NCBI GenBank assembly: GCA_902512305.1
Contig: CABXIU010000007.1
Span: 1-64,000 of the forward strand
From: an uncultured Gammaproteobacteria bacterium
GTDB lineage: Bacteria; Pseudomonadota; Gammaproteobacteria; PS1; Pseudothioglobaceae
DNA length: 64,000 nucleotides
Reading direction: 5' to 3'
In this document: positions 30,267-40,365 of the stretch, one piece after another
How positions within the stretch are numbered: the stretch's first letter is position 1
Layout: each line of letters opens with the position of its first letter
Notes under the pieces: model-generated
Database searches by the model: none
What the model was told of the DNA's origin: nothing
Seen by the model: the letters and a program-made list of their open reading frames with translations, nothing else
Position numbers and translations under genes: made by a program

Positions 30267-31172
30267 TCATGACCCTATAATTAAATTTTTAAGGGTGTGA
30301 TCTTTTTCAGATTGCTCCTTAAGTCCAAATTTAATGTGTTGATTTTTTTCAGAAACTATACAGCTACTTCCAATATTGTCCCATATAGCAAGAATTGCAC
30401 CAAAATTGCAATCGAAATGTTTAGGGTTTGTAGAATGATGAATTTGATGCTGGGCTGGAGAGACAAAAATCTTTTCAAGCCAATCCCAATATCCAAGATT
30501 AACATGTGAATGTCTTAGATTTGATCCTAGAGCATGGAATATAACAACAAAAACACTTGCACCAAAAATTTCAATTAAGGAGACATTGTTAGCAAAAAAG
30601 AAGAAGCATACTCCTAAACATAATGAATGTACTACTATTGCACGGAGACTAAAAAGAACTGCCTCAATTGGGTGAGTTCTAAGAACGGTCAGTGGCGTTA
30701 AATTAGTCGCTGAATGATGCGCTTTATGAAACTTCCATAACAATGGAATTCGATGCATCAATCGATGCAAAAAGTAACGAGAAAAGTCATCAATAACAAA
30801 AAGAACACTAGTAAAGATCAGCATTACCAGCCATACAGGAATCGATGCTGAAGGCCTGGTAAAAAGCAAATGCATATTTTCGAACACAAACAATGTTAAT
30901 GCTAGCTGGCCAATAAGAATTGGAGTCAAAAGTTTGAGAAAAAATTGATTGATAAACATTAATTTATAATCAGCGATAGCTGACTTGGAAAACCAAACTT
31001 TAGAATTAAAAAAACCACTTGCAATATTTACAAGTGGTTTTTTTTGAACCAACCTAAGCCAAAAAAAGGCTATGAAAGCAGCGCTTATTAAGTAACCAAT
31101 AAATAAGCGCTTTTCTGGATTAAGAAAGTTAGCAAAAAAATCAGTCATTCTCCGCGCTAGATTTAGCACCAA
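30267..31172 (-). CDS. Sterol desaturase / fatty acid hydroxylase superfamily membrane protein
   Basis: Histidine boxes HRLMH, HKAHH, HQIHH; likely true start is the ATG at 31148. Confidence 0.85.
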   Translation of the reverse strand: MVLNLARRMTDFFANFLNPEKRLFIGYLISAAFIAFFWLRLVQKKPLVNIASGFFNSKVWFSKSAIADYKLMFINQFFLKLLTPILIGQLALTLFVFENMHLLFTRPSASIPVWLVMLIFTSVLFVIDDFSRYFLHRLMHRIPLLWKFHKAHHSATNLTPLTVLRTHPIEAVLFSLRAIVVHSLCLGVCFFFFANNVSLIEIFGASVFVVIFHALGSNLRHSHVNLGYWDWLEKIFVSPAQHQIHHSTNPKHFDCNFGAILAIWDNIGSSCIVSEKNQHIKFGLKEQSEKDHTLKNLIIGS

Positions 31173-32538
31173 GTGATTTAACTAATTCAGATAAACCTGC
31201 AGTTTGGTCATGAGATTTTGCAACTACTCCAAATTCATCAACCATTAGGTTTTGAACTTTTAACATATGAACCATGTAACCACCCCAAGTTTCTGCGTCA
31301 CTTTGGACATATTCTCCATTTGAGTCAATTCCGGTCACTTGCGTATTGCCTAAAAGAAGAGGACTATAACCAATTAAACGATTCAGCTTAACAGAGGTTG
31401 CGCCCATATCTTTTCCACCCACTTGAAGAGCTAAAGCAAAACCTTTGAGCTCACCCCAGTGTTTAGCATAGTTGCGCCAGGCTTTAGCTACATCACCACC
31501 TGATTCAAGAATCGCTTCAATCTTAACCATATCTTCATAAGTTTCACCAGCATACTTAAATACGGCTTCAGCAATTACTTTTTCCCAGTTAGTTTTGATT
31601 GTTTGCGCATAGCCCTTTAATTGATCACGCTCAGAGCCACTTAATGCACGACCGTTTACAGCTACAAGCAAGTCTCTTCCGTCCATATAGGCTCCAACAA
31701 TATCATGAAGATAGGTTGTCTTTCCACCTTTATCAAATGAAGATGCATAGTAAGCATGTCCAAATGCCATTTCATTGTATAGATCTACCTTTCCATCATA
31801 ATTGTAATCAGCTATAGCTGCATCTTTTTGTTTTGCTATATTGTAAACATCTTGTGCAGACATAGTTAAAGTGTGTGCGGGTGCACCGAAGTAACCAAAT
31901 GCCTCGTCCCAAACATGCTCTTTACCTGTATAAGCCGCACCATCTTTATATGGCTTATTGTTAGGCTTAGTGTCAGCTTCAAGCTTTTCATCAAGATAAT
32001 TATCAACGGCCTGGTTATACATAACTGCTCCCATTAAAAATTTAGAAACTAGCTGAGTATAGTCAAATGCGTGAGCTGGGTCATAACCGCCATCAGCATC
32101 AGCCGCTTTTTCAAACATAAAGGCAACCACTTCAGGTCCAGTCATATTTCCAACCCATCCAGGAATTAAACCTTTATAAGTTTTACCACTTAAGTTTTTA
32201 TTAGAAAGCTCTCCAATAGTTGATTGCTTAATAACAAAATCACCTTTGGTTGCCGGTGCAATAATAGCTCTATTGGCATCATCTCCAGAATAGTAACTTT
32301 GCATCGCAGCAATATCACCCTTTGAAATCAATTTTTTTAGTGAACTTTCAAGTGCATGTCTTGCCATCTGACCTTTATAAGATACAGACGTCGTAGCACT
32401 TCCAGAATAATCACTAAGCGTAATTGGAAAGTCAGCATAAACATTTGAACGTGCAAATGAAGATGATGAAATTAAAACTGCAGACGCGAAAACGACAGCT
32501 AATGGGACTACTTTGGTAGTTAATCTTTGATTAAACAT
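31141..32538 (-). CDS. DUF4856-like exported protein, probably iron-responsive
   Basis: Signal peptide; YADFPITLSDYSG...GLIPGWVG; Fur-box-like sites upstream. Confidence 0.7.
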   Translation of the reverse strand: MFNQRLTTKVVPLAVVFASAVLISSSSFARSNVYADFPITLSDYSGSATTSVSYKGQMARHALESSLKKLISKGDIAAMQSYYSGDDANRAIIAPATKGDFVIKQSTIGELSNKNLSGKTYKGLIPGWVGNMTGPEVVAFMFEKAADADGGYDPAHAFDYTQLVSKFLMGAVMYNQAVDNYLDEKLEADTKPNNKPYKDGAAYTGKEHVWDEAFGYFGAPAHTLTMSAQDVYNIAKQKDAAIADYNYDGKVDLYNEMAFGHAYYASSFDKGGKTTYLHDIVGAYMDGRDLLVAVNGRALSGSERDQLKGYAQTIKTNWEKVIAEAVFKYAGETYEDMVKIEAILESGGDVAKAWRNYAKHWGELKGFALALQVGGKDMGATSVKLNRLIGYSPLLLGNTQVTGIDSNGEYVQSDAETWGGYMVHMLKVQNLMVDEFGVVAKSHDQTAGLSELVKSLGAKSSAEND

Positions 32539-32595
32539 TATTTATTCCTTAAAAAAAAGTTAAATTATTTTTACTTCTGTTACTTCTATCTAAAT

Positions 32596-32643
32596 GATAA
32601 TGAATATCATTCGCGTACGCGTATGATAATGATTTTCATTTAA
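32596..32643 (-). promoter_or_regulatory. Two Fur-box-like sites flanking the palindrome CGCGTACGCG
   Basis: gataatgaatatcattcgc (32596-32614) and gataatgattttcatttaa (32625-32643), each about 14/19 to the Fur consensus by hand. Confidence 0.75.
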
Positions 32644-33298
32644 TAATCAACCTTTTTTTATTAATTACTCCAACTTTATCTGCAAATACTTCAGCCTCAG
32701 CCTCATTATGAGTCACAAGTATTGAGGTTACACCAGCACTTTTTAGTATTTCTCTAACTTCCTTAACAAGTTGATCCCGGTTCGATTTGTCTAAACTAGA
32801 GAAAGGCTCATCAAGCAGTAATAGTTTTGGTGAAGTTGCAAGAGAACGAGCAAGAGAAACTCTTTGCTGTTCACCACCTGAAAGTTGATGGGGGTATTTT
32901 TTTTCAATACCTTTGAGACCAATTAAGTCCAAAAGCTTATCTACCTTATCGATTTTTTCCTTTTTTGCAAGATAATCAATTCCAAAACTGATATTTTGAA
33001 AAACAGTCATATGAGGAAATAGCGCATAATCCTGAAAAACCATTCCTATTTCTCTTAATTCTGCATTTACTGAATGATTTCCCTCATCACTTAATGAATT
33101 TCCATCCAAGGCAACAGAGCCTAACTGAGCCTCCTCCAATCCAGCTATAAATCTAAGCGCAGAACTTTTTCCACTCCCACTTTCTCCCAAGAGTGCAAAA
33201 ATATCGCCACTCTCTAGGTTCAAATTGAATCCATCTAAAACGTGATTATCATCGAAAGAGATTTTTAAATTATTAACGCTGAGCACATTTAAATACAA
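32636..33298 (-). CDS. fbpC: Ferric iron ABC transporter ATP-binding protein
   Basis: GESGSGKSSALRFIAGL, LSGGEQQRVSLARSL, LLLDEPFSSLD; true start may be the internal GTG. Confidence 0.88.
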   Translation of the reverse strand: MYLNVLSVNNLKISFDDNHVLDGFNLNLESGDIFALLGESGSGKSSALRFIAGLEEAQLGSVALDGNSLSDEGNHSVNAELREIGMVFQDYALFPHMTVFQNISFGIDYLAKKEKIDKVDKLLDLIGLKGIEKKYPHQLSGGEQQRVSLARSLATSPKLLLLDEPFSSLDKSNRDQLVKEVREILKSAGVTSILVTHNEAEAEVFADKVGVINKKRLIIK

Positions 33299-33300
33299 AT

Positions 33301-33319
33301 AATAATGATTCTCATTATT
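33301..33319 (-). promoter_or_regulatory. Fur-box-like site upstream of fbpC
   Basis: aataatgattctcattatt, 15/19 to GATAATGATAATCATTATC by hand. Confidence 0.8.
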
Positions 33320-33368
33320 ATATAAGGGAAGAACTTAAAATGTGAAATCTTGAAGTAAAAAGTTACTA

Positions 33369-34544
33369 CTATTGAATTATTGGTAATTCTTCAGCCGCCC
33401 TAATACTTAACCACTCTGGCCCATCTTCGGTAATAACAATATTTTCCTCATGAACCATTTCTTTTCCAGGAAGAAATGCCATTCCAGGTTCCAAAGTTAG
33501 AACGACTCCAGGTTCAAGTAGAGTGTTATCGATCGCTGTATTAGAAGGCCATTCAGTTAACTGCATACCCAAACCATGACCGAGTCTCCCAACAGTATTG
33601 CCAAGGGCACCACCTTTTTGAAGAACATCATTCATTGCATTAAAAATATCCGAGGTGGTATTTCCAACCTGAGCCGCATTAAAGCCAGCTTCAGTCGCCT
33701 CATAAACAACCCTGTAAGCATTTTTTGTCTTGTCCCCTATCGATCCAAATGCATAGTTTCTATCAAAATCACAGTAATAGCTATCAAAAACTGAGCCCGT
33801 ATCAATGATGAAAAGATCGCCCTCCTCAATGATCTTGTCTGTTGGGCCCATAATGATTGAACCGTAACCCTCTTGCCCCGATCCTGAAACGATATAGGGT
33901 GAGTCATCCACACCGAGCTTAAGTAGGTGCTGCTTAAAACGTCGACAATTTTCAACCTCACTCTCACCTGCACGAAGAAAACCCTCCAAGTCAATAAACC
34001 CCTGAGAAGTTATCTGACAGATATGTCTGATCTTTGCAATTTCGGCTTCAGATTTAATAAATCGAACTCGACGCATGATCTTGTTAGCATCTTTGATTTC
34101 TATTCCAGTAAGGTTATTAATTAAGTTCTCGTAGTCCTCCAATGGCATTCTGAGAGTACTCTCAAGAGTTTTGGGAACCCCTAATGACTTATGATTCACC
34201 ATCAGTGATTTTATAGTTGAGAGTAATAGGCTAATTCCATCATCCTCTGGATTGGGTGATGTCCAAGTCTGAATATCATCAATCCATGTCCCTCTCATAC
34301 CAGACTCTCCAATAGTTGGAATAATCGCTTTAGGTTTTCCTATACTAGGTATCAGAACATACCAAGGTCTAGTTGGGCTCTGAAAAAATTGAGATTTAAA
34401 ACCAGTGTAATACTCAATATCTACTTGCGTGGTTAATAAAATGGCATCCATTTTTGCCTCAAACATAAGCTTCTGAATATTTTCAAGCCTATTCTCGTAT
34501 TCAATAACTTCAAAACCTCTATTCGGGATATTCATTTTTCTCAT
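33369..34544 (-). CDS. M24 family peptidase (Xaa-Pro peptidase / ectoine hydrolase-like)
   Basis: Creatinase-N plus M24 domains: IDTGSVFDSYYCDFDRNYAF, GRLGHGLGM, LEPGVVLTLEPG. Confidence 0.87.
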   Translation of the reverse strand: MRKMNIPNRGFEVIEYENRLENIQKLMFEAKMDAILLTTQVDIEYYTGFKSQFFQSPTRPWYVLIPSIGKPKAIIPTIGESGMRGTWIDDIQTWTSPNPEDDGISLLLSTIKSLMVNHKSLGVPKTLESTLRMPLEDYENLINNLTGIEIKDANKIMRRVRFIKSEAEIAKIRHICQITSQGFIDLEGFLRAGESEVENCRRFKQHLLKLGVDDSPYIVSGSGQEGYGSIIMGPTDKIIEEGDLFIIDTGSVFDSYYCDFDRNYAFGSIGDKTKNAYRVVYEATEAGFNAAQVGNTTSDIFNAMNDVLQKGGALGNTVGRLGHGLGMQLTEWPSNTAIDNTLLEPGVVLTLEPGMAFLPGKEMVHEENIVITEDGPEWLSIRAAEELPIIQ

Positions 34545-34547
34545 TAC

Positions 34548-35759
34548 TTATTTAACTCTACTCAAAACTTGTTCAGATGATTTTCCAACTAATTGTTCAT
34601 ACATTTCTTCGTCAGTATCACCCTCAGTTCCAAATAATAATATTTTTGAATTTTCATTAATCTTGAGTTTTGATTTTAATTCAACATCATTACAAGCAAT
34701 TAAAAATCCTGCTAAACCTGTTATGGCTGACTCTCCAGCTATAATGGGAGGTATACGATTGGCAAGTAACTGCATAGCCTTTGGAATTGATTCATCAGTA
34801 ATAGTCATAAAATGAGGAGCGTAATTTTCAAGAATTGACCATGCTAAAACTGAAACTTCGCCACAAGCCAGACCTGCCATAATTGTATCTAAATCCCCGT
34901 GGACTGCAGTTGGCTTTCCATTCACTGCACTTTGAAATAGGCAGTCAGCATCTACTGGCTCAACAACAACAAATATCGGTGGACAATCAAGACTCTCTTG
35001 TAAAAAAGATACGACTGCAGATGGAAACCCTCCAACACCGCCCTGAAGAAAAACATGAGTCGGAGTATCGTTCATCTGCTTCATAGCCTCATCTACCATT
35101 ACAGTGTAGCCCTGCATCACATCTTTTGGTATATCTGTATAACCTTCATATGAAGTATCAGACACTACTGTATAACCATTCTGTTCAGCCACTTCAGCTG
35201 CAAGCCTTACTGAATCATCATAGTTTCCTTTAATCCTATTAACTAGAGCACCATAATTTGCAATCGCCTTTTCCCTACCCTCGCTGACATTTCGATGAAT
35301 ATATATTTCACAGTTGCATCCAAATTGTTGAGCCCCCCATGCTACTGACCTTCCATGATTACCGTCAGTTGCACAGCATACTGTATGTTTTAAGGTATGG
35401 CCTTTATAGACTCCTGAAATTAAGTCTGATGAGTTAGCATTGATACCTTCTTCTTTCAACTTCTTAATTAAGAGATTCGCTACAGCATAAGCACCGCCAA
35501 GAGCTTTGAAACTTTTCAGGGTAAATCGAGAGTACTCATCTTTATAAAAGATCGATGAAACACCTGTATCTTCAGCCATATCATCAAAGGAGTGAAGTGG
35601 TGTTGGCTCATAATTATCCCAAGAGGTAATTTCTTTATTTGCCAATCTAAAACCCTCTAAGCTTAATATATCATGATGCTTGTAACCAGAATCCAACTGA
35701 ACTTTTGTATTTTTAAAATGTGAGAATGATAAAGAAAAGTCGGTGTAACTATTTGCCAT
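34548..35759 (-). CDS. Diaminopropionate ammonia-lyase-like PLP enzyme
   Basis: KDEYSRFTLKSFKALGGAYAV, ATDGNHGRSVAWGAQQFG, QGGVGGFPSAV. Confidence 0.87.
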   Translation of the reverse strand: MANSYTDFSLSFSHFKNTKVQLDSGYKHHDILSLEGFRLANKEITSWDNYEPTPLHSFDDMAEDTGVSSIFYKDEYSRFTLKSFKALGGAYAVANLLIKKLKEEGINANSSDLISGVYKGHTLKHTVCCATDGNHGRSVAWGAQQFGCNCEIYIHRNVSEGREKAIANYGALVNRIKGNYDDSVRLAAEVAEQNGYTVVSDTSYEGYTDIPKDVMQGYTVMVDEAMKQMNDTPTHVFLQGGVGGFPSAVVSFLQESLDCPPIFVVVEPVDADCLFQSAVNGKPTAVHGDLDTIMAGLACGEVSVLAWSILENYAPHFMTITDESIPKAMQLLANRIPPIIAGESAITGLAGFLIACNDVELKSKLKINENSKILLFGTEGDTDEEMYEQLVGKSSEQVLSRVK

Positions 35760-35817
35760 AATTTTTCCTTTTAATAATAGGGCAATAAAAAATAACTTAT
35801 ACCCTAGAAATGTTATT

Positions 35818-36669
35818 TTATGTTAATTGTCTCTTTTCAATCGTAATGGATGCTGCTGCCACTAGGATGATACCAATTCCTTGAATTATAGTAATTGCAT
35901 CAAGGTATGCAATAAAACCAAAGATTAAAACAAGTAGTGGCTCAGTATATCCAATATTTGCAGTTCTAACTGGCCCATATTTTTTAATAGAGATATGATA
36001 AAACATCATCCCAATTGCAAAAAAAACTCCAGAGACTAAAGACAGAGCTAATGCCTCTTTTTGAGGCCAGTAATAACCCATTTGATTTAAAAATAAATAT
36101 AAGAAAACGATTGCTGGTATAAGCGTTGTATATTTAACTATTTCCCAGTTTTTTAACTTACTCATTTTTGGAGTAAAAATCAAAATTAATGAGTATGACA
36201 ACGCTGAGAATAATGCCAAAACTATGCCAATCGCCATTGTATAAAAACCTTGTTCACTTTGGGAGATAGCAGCAATTCCAATTATTGCAATAAAAAACAT
36301 AAGTATTGTTGTCATATCGAGAGATCTTTTATTTTTTATTGAAACGATTAAATAGGTTATCAAAGGGTAGGTAAATAAAACAACACTTGCAAGGCCAACA
36401 GTCATATATTTAACCGCCTCAACATATAACCAAGACTGAATACCAAATAAAAAAGAAAGAATTAGCACCCAAAAGCCTAATCTCTGATGTTTAATTTTTT
36501 TATATGAAAATAAACTTTTGGTTGCCAATAAAGAAGTACAAAAAGTTGTTGCAAAACGAATAAATAAAAAAAGAAATGCACTCACCTCAAAAGCATAAAT
36601 AAGAGGAATCATGCTAACATTTAGAGCATAAAAAAAAGCGGATAAAAGAGCAAAGCGAACTACAAACAT
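35818..36669 (-). CDS. EamA/DMT family transporter
   Basis: About ten TM segments in two repeats; C-terminal YTEPLLVLIFGFIAYLD. Confidence 0.87.
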   Translation of the reverse strand: MFVVRFALLSAFFYALNVSMIPLIYAFEVSAFLFLFIRFATTFCTSLLATKSLFSYKKIKHQRLGFWVLILSFLFGIQSWLYVEAVKYMTVGLASVVLFTYPLITYLIVSIKNKRSLDMTTILMFFIAIIGIAAISQSEQGFYTMAIGIVLALFSALSYSLILIFTPKMSKLKNWEIVKYTTLIPAIVFLYLFLNQMGYYWPQKEALALSLVSGVFFAIGMMFYHISIKKYGPVRTANIGYTEPLLVLIFGFIAYLDAITIIQGIGIILVAAASITIEKRQLT

Positions 36670-36822
36670 TTAAATACAATATAGCAAGAATTTATAAATT
36701 TGATTTTATAAGATAAATTTAAAGTAAATTTAGTTCATTTCACTTCAAAATAGTTATTTTTTTTCCACTTTTTAGGCACTTTAGGATATCATTGCCGCTG
36801 CATTTTATTTAAAGGAGAAGAA

Positions 36823-38826
36823 ATGAACTTTGATCAAAATTTGATTGCGCCTGCACTAGGTGTTTTAGGCTTATTGATAGTAGTAATTATCTATCAATGG
36901 ATAGCTAAACAAGATGGTGGCAGCGGCGCCGTCAAAAAAATTGGCGAACAAATTCATATTGGCGCGATTGTTTTTATGAAGCGCGAATATAAAATGCTTA
37001 GTATCTTTGCATTAGTTCTATTAGTTCTTCTTTATATCTTTCTTGGTGCGGCAAGCGCACTTTGTTTCCTTGTAGGCGCTTTAACCTCTGCAACTGCGGG
37101 TTACATTGGCATGAATACAGCGACTATTGCAAATGTAAGAACAGCTCAAGCTGCTCACGAAAATGGGAGTGCTGCAGCCCTTACTGTTGCTTTCTTTGGA
37201 GGCTCAGTAATGGGACTATCAGTTGCAGCTCTAGGTCTTCTTGGTCTTGGAGGTTTATATTACTTTTTTGGGGCAGAACATTCTGAAGCTCTTCATGGTT
37301 TTGCAATGGGTGGCTCAGTAGTTGCCCTCTTCTCTCGTGTTGGCGGAGGTATCTTTACCAAGAGTGCTGATGTTGGTGCAGATCTTGTTGGAAAATTAGA
37401 AGCAGGAATACCTGAAGATGATCCTCGTAACCCAGCAGTAATTGCTGATAATGTTGGTGACAATGTTGGTGATATTGCGGGCATGGGTTCAGATATTTTT
37501 GAGTCATACTGTGGCTCCATGATTGCAACAATTGCAATTGCATCTACGCTTTCAGCGATGGCCCTAGATATGCTAGGCGGAAACAGAAGTGAACTTATGT
37601 TTTTACCTCTAGCTCTTGCATCACTTGGCCTTATTTGTTCAATCATTGGAATCATATTTGTTAAGCTTTCTTCAAACAAATCTCCTGAATCAGCTTTGAG
37701 AATGGGAACTATTGGTTCTGCGGTACTATTTATTATCACTTCATACTTTTTAATTAGCTCCTTAGAGGTTTCAAATAACATCTGGGCAGCTGTACTTATG
37801 GGAAGCATTGGCGGAATTATTATTGGACTTGTAACAGAATATTACACTGCTGGAAAACCCATCAGAGATATTGCAGAATCAGGAAAAACTGGCTCTGCTA
37901 CTGTGATGATTAAAGGCTTATCAGTTGGAATGCAATCTGTAGTGATACCAGTCTTGATGATTTGCTTAATCATCTATGTCTCAAACCTTTTTGTCGGTTT
38001 GTACGGTGTTGGTATTGCCGCAATTGGTATGCTAGCAACAGTTGGGATGACAATGGCTATAGATGCTTATGGTCCAATCGCTGACAATGCTGGCGGTATC
38101 GCTGAAATGGCCGGACTTGGAGAAGATACAAGAAACATTACAGATTCTCTTGATGAGCTTGGCAATACGACTGCAGCAATTGGAAAAGGATTTGCTATTG
38201 GCGCAGCTGCTCTTGCAGCACTTGCAATTATTACGGCATATACTGAAACAGTTGCCGCAAACTCTGCCGATTTCTTACTTCAACTTAACAGTGCTGAAGT
38301 ATTAATTGGATTATTTATTGGTGGAACAATTCCATTTTTAATTGCCTCTCTAACGATGACAGCTGTCGGTGATGCAGCCTTTGAAATGATTGAAGAGGTA
38401 AGAAGACAGTTTAAAGAGATTAAAGGCCTTCTTGATGGTAAAGCAGAGCCTGACACAGCCAAATGTGTTGATATTGCAACTACTGCTGCACTTAAAAAGA
38501 TGATTCTTCCTGGTGTTATTGCAGTTGCAGCTCCAGTAATAGTTGGTTTCTTAATTAGCCCTGAGGCGCTTGGTGGCATGCTTGGAGGCGCTCTTCTTGG
38601 CTGTGTCCTTATGGCACTTATGATGGCTAATGCTGGTGGTGCTTGGGATAATGCGAAAAAACATGTTGAGAAAGGCAACTTTGGTGGCAAAGGAACTGAT
38701 GTTCATGCTGCAACAGTTGTTGGTGACACTGTTGGCGACCCATTTAAAGATACTTCGGGCCCATCAATGAACATCCTTATCAATGTAATGGCAATCGTTA
38801 GTTTAGTGATTGCACCCTTATTATAA
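36823..38826 (+). CDS. hppA: Membrane-bound ion-translocating pyrophosphatase
   Basis: [58 protein letters not shown]. Confidence 0.97.
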   Translation: MNFDQNLIAPALGVLGLLIVVIIYQWIAKQDGGSGAVKKIGEQIHIGAIVFMKREYKMLSIFALVLLVLLYIFLGAASALCFLVGALTSATAGYIGMNTATIANVRTAQAAHENGSAAALTVAFFGGSVMGLSVAALGLLGLGGLYYFFGAEHSEALHGFAMGGSVVALFSRVGGGIFTKSADVGADLVGKLEAGIPEDDPRNPAVIADNVGDNVGDIAGMGSDIFESYCGSMIATIAIASTLSAMALDMLGGNRSELMFLPLALASLGLICSIIGIIFVKLSSNKSPESALRMGTIGSAVLFIITSYFLISSLEVSNNIWAAVLMGSIGGIIIGLVTEYYTAGKPIRDIAESGKTGSATVMIKGLSVGMQSVVIPVLMICLIIYVSNLFVGLYGVGIAAIGMLATVGMTMAIDAYGPIADNAGGIAEMAGLGEDTRNITDSLDELGNTTAAIGKGFAIGAAALAALAIITAYTETVAANSADFLLQLNSAEVLIGLFIGGTIPFLIASLTMTAVGDAAFEMIEEVRRQFKEIKGLLDGKAEPDTAKCVDIATTAALKKMILPGVIAVAAPVIVGFLISPEALGGMLGGALLGCVLMALMMANAGGAWDNAKKHVEKGNFGGKGTDVHAATVVGDTVGDPFKDTSGPSMNILINVMAIVSLVIAPLL

Positions 38827-38843
38827 GAAATATAATTTTCATT

Positions 38844-38869
38844 TCAGCCCTGCTAGTTTAGAGGGCTGA
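38844..38869. terminator. Hairpin between convergent hppA and trkH
   Basis: tcagccct / agggctga perfect 8-bp stem; weak T tract. Confidence 0.5.
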
Positions 38870-38879
38870 TAATATGTTC

Positions 38880-40331
38880 TTATTGTCGCCAAAAAGCCCT
38901 ATGGAAAATGGCAATAATTGTCAATACTTCCAATCTTCCAATAAGCATTGAAAAACTTAAAATCCACTTAGCTGTCTCACTGACTAATCCATAATTTTGT
39001 GAAACATCTCCTAAGCCTGGGCCTAAATTATTCATAGTCGCTGCTGTAGCTGAATAAGCAGTAACTTGATCAAGTCCTGCAAACATAAGAAGAATCAAAA
39101 TAATAAAAAAGGAAATTGCATAAAGAGAAAAGAAACCAAGTACTGAAACCAAGGCTTTTTCATTAATACTAGATTTATTTAGCTTGACACTCACCTGAGC
39201 ATTAGGACGAATAAATTTATGGATTTCTTTCATTCCCAACCTAAACATTACTAAAATACGAACAACTTTAATCCCTCCACCTGTCGAGCCAACACAGGCA
39301 CCGATAAAGCTCATCGTTATTAGAAAAAATGGAATCGCAGCAGGCCAACTACTATAGTTCTGAGAGGTAAATCCAGTTGTTGTGGCGATAGAAATTGTTT
39401 GAAATAAACCATACCTAACTGTCTCATTTGCAGAGTCATATTGACCATTTAAGGAAAGTGCAACTGTGACAATAATTGAAGAGCAAATTAGAACCATTGC
39501 ATAGGTTTTAAACTCAGAGTCTTTAATGTAGTCAAGCAGAGATCGGTTATTCCAAGCTACAAAATGTAGTGAGAAGTTTATACCTGCTAAGAACATAAAA
39601 ATCATAGCAATCATCTCTATTAATGCTGAATTAAAAAATCCGATAGAGCCATCATGGGTTGAAAAACCACCAATTGCAACAGTAGAAAAACTATGGCTGA
39701 TTGCATCAAAAATTGACATTCCAGATAAACAATATGCAATTGCACAAACTGCAGTTAATGAAACATAAATTTTCCAGAGAGCAATAGCAGTATTTCTTAA
39801 TTTAGGCGTTAACCTGTCTTTTGAAATGCCACTTGACTCGGCATGATAAAGCTCCATTCCTCCAACACCTAACAAAGGCAATATTGCAACCGCTAATACA
39901 ATAATTCCCATACCTCCTAACCACTGCAATTGTTGACGGTAAAACAAAATACTTTTAGGCAAATCATCCAATTGGCTAAGAACTGTTGCGCCAGTTGTAG
40001 TTAGACCAGACATCGACTCAAAGAACGCGTCAGAGAAAGAAAGATTGCTAATTGAGTCAGTTATTAGAAATGGAAGAGTTCCAAAAAGCGATAAAACAAT
40101 CCAAAAGAATACTACGATTAAAATACCCTCTCTAAGCCTGAAATCTTTCTTTACATTCTTAAACGGCCACCAAAGCATCAACCCGCCAAGAGCAGTTAGT
40201 GCAAATGAGAAAAGAAAGGAGTAATACTCTCCCTCAGAGTATATTAAATCGACTATGATTGGAGGTACCTGGGCCAAGCTAAAAACCATAAGCAAGAGGC
40301 CAATAGTTTTTGAAACGATACTTAACTGCAT
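38880..40331 (-). CDS. trkH: TrkH potassium uptake protein
   Basis: SMSGLTTTGATVL, IGACVGSTGGGIKVVR. Confidence 0.93.
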   Translation of the reverse strand: MQLSIVSKTIGLLLMVFSLAQVPPIIVDLIYSEGEYYSFLFSFALTALGGLMLWWPFKNVKKDFRLREGILIVVFFWIVLSLFGTLPFLITDSISNLSFSDAFFESMSGLTTTGATVLSQLDDLPKSILFYRQQLQWLGGMGIIVLAVAILPLLGVGGMELYHAESSGISKDRLTPKLRNTAIALWKIYVSLTAVCAIAYCLSGMSIFDAISHSFSTVAIGGFSTHDGSIGFFNSALIEMIAMIFMFLAGINFSLHFVAWNNRSLLDYIKDSEFKTYAMVLICSSIIVTVALSLNGQYDSANETVRYGLFQTISIATTTGFTSQNYSSWPAAIPFFLITMSFIGACVGSTGGGIKVVRILVMFRLGMKEIHKFIRPNAQVSVKLNKSSINEKALVSVLGFFSLYAISFFIILILLMFAGLDQVTAYSATAATMNNLGPGLGDVSQNYGLVSETAKWILSFSMLIGRLEVLTIIAIFHRAFWRQ

Positions 40332-40365
40332 TTACCTTTCACCTTTTAAGTTTATTCTTTGGAAA

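Noticed and set aside
37293-37808. 171-aa ORF antisense to hppA
   Set aside because: Shadow ORF; the pyrophosphatase is intact and conserved.
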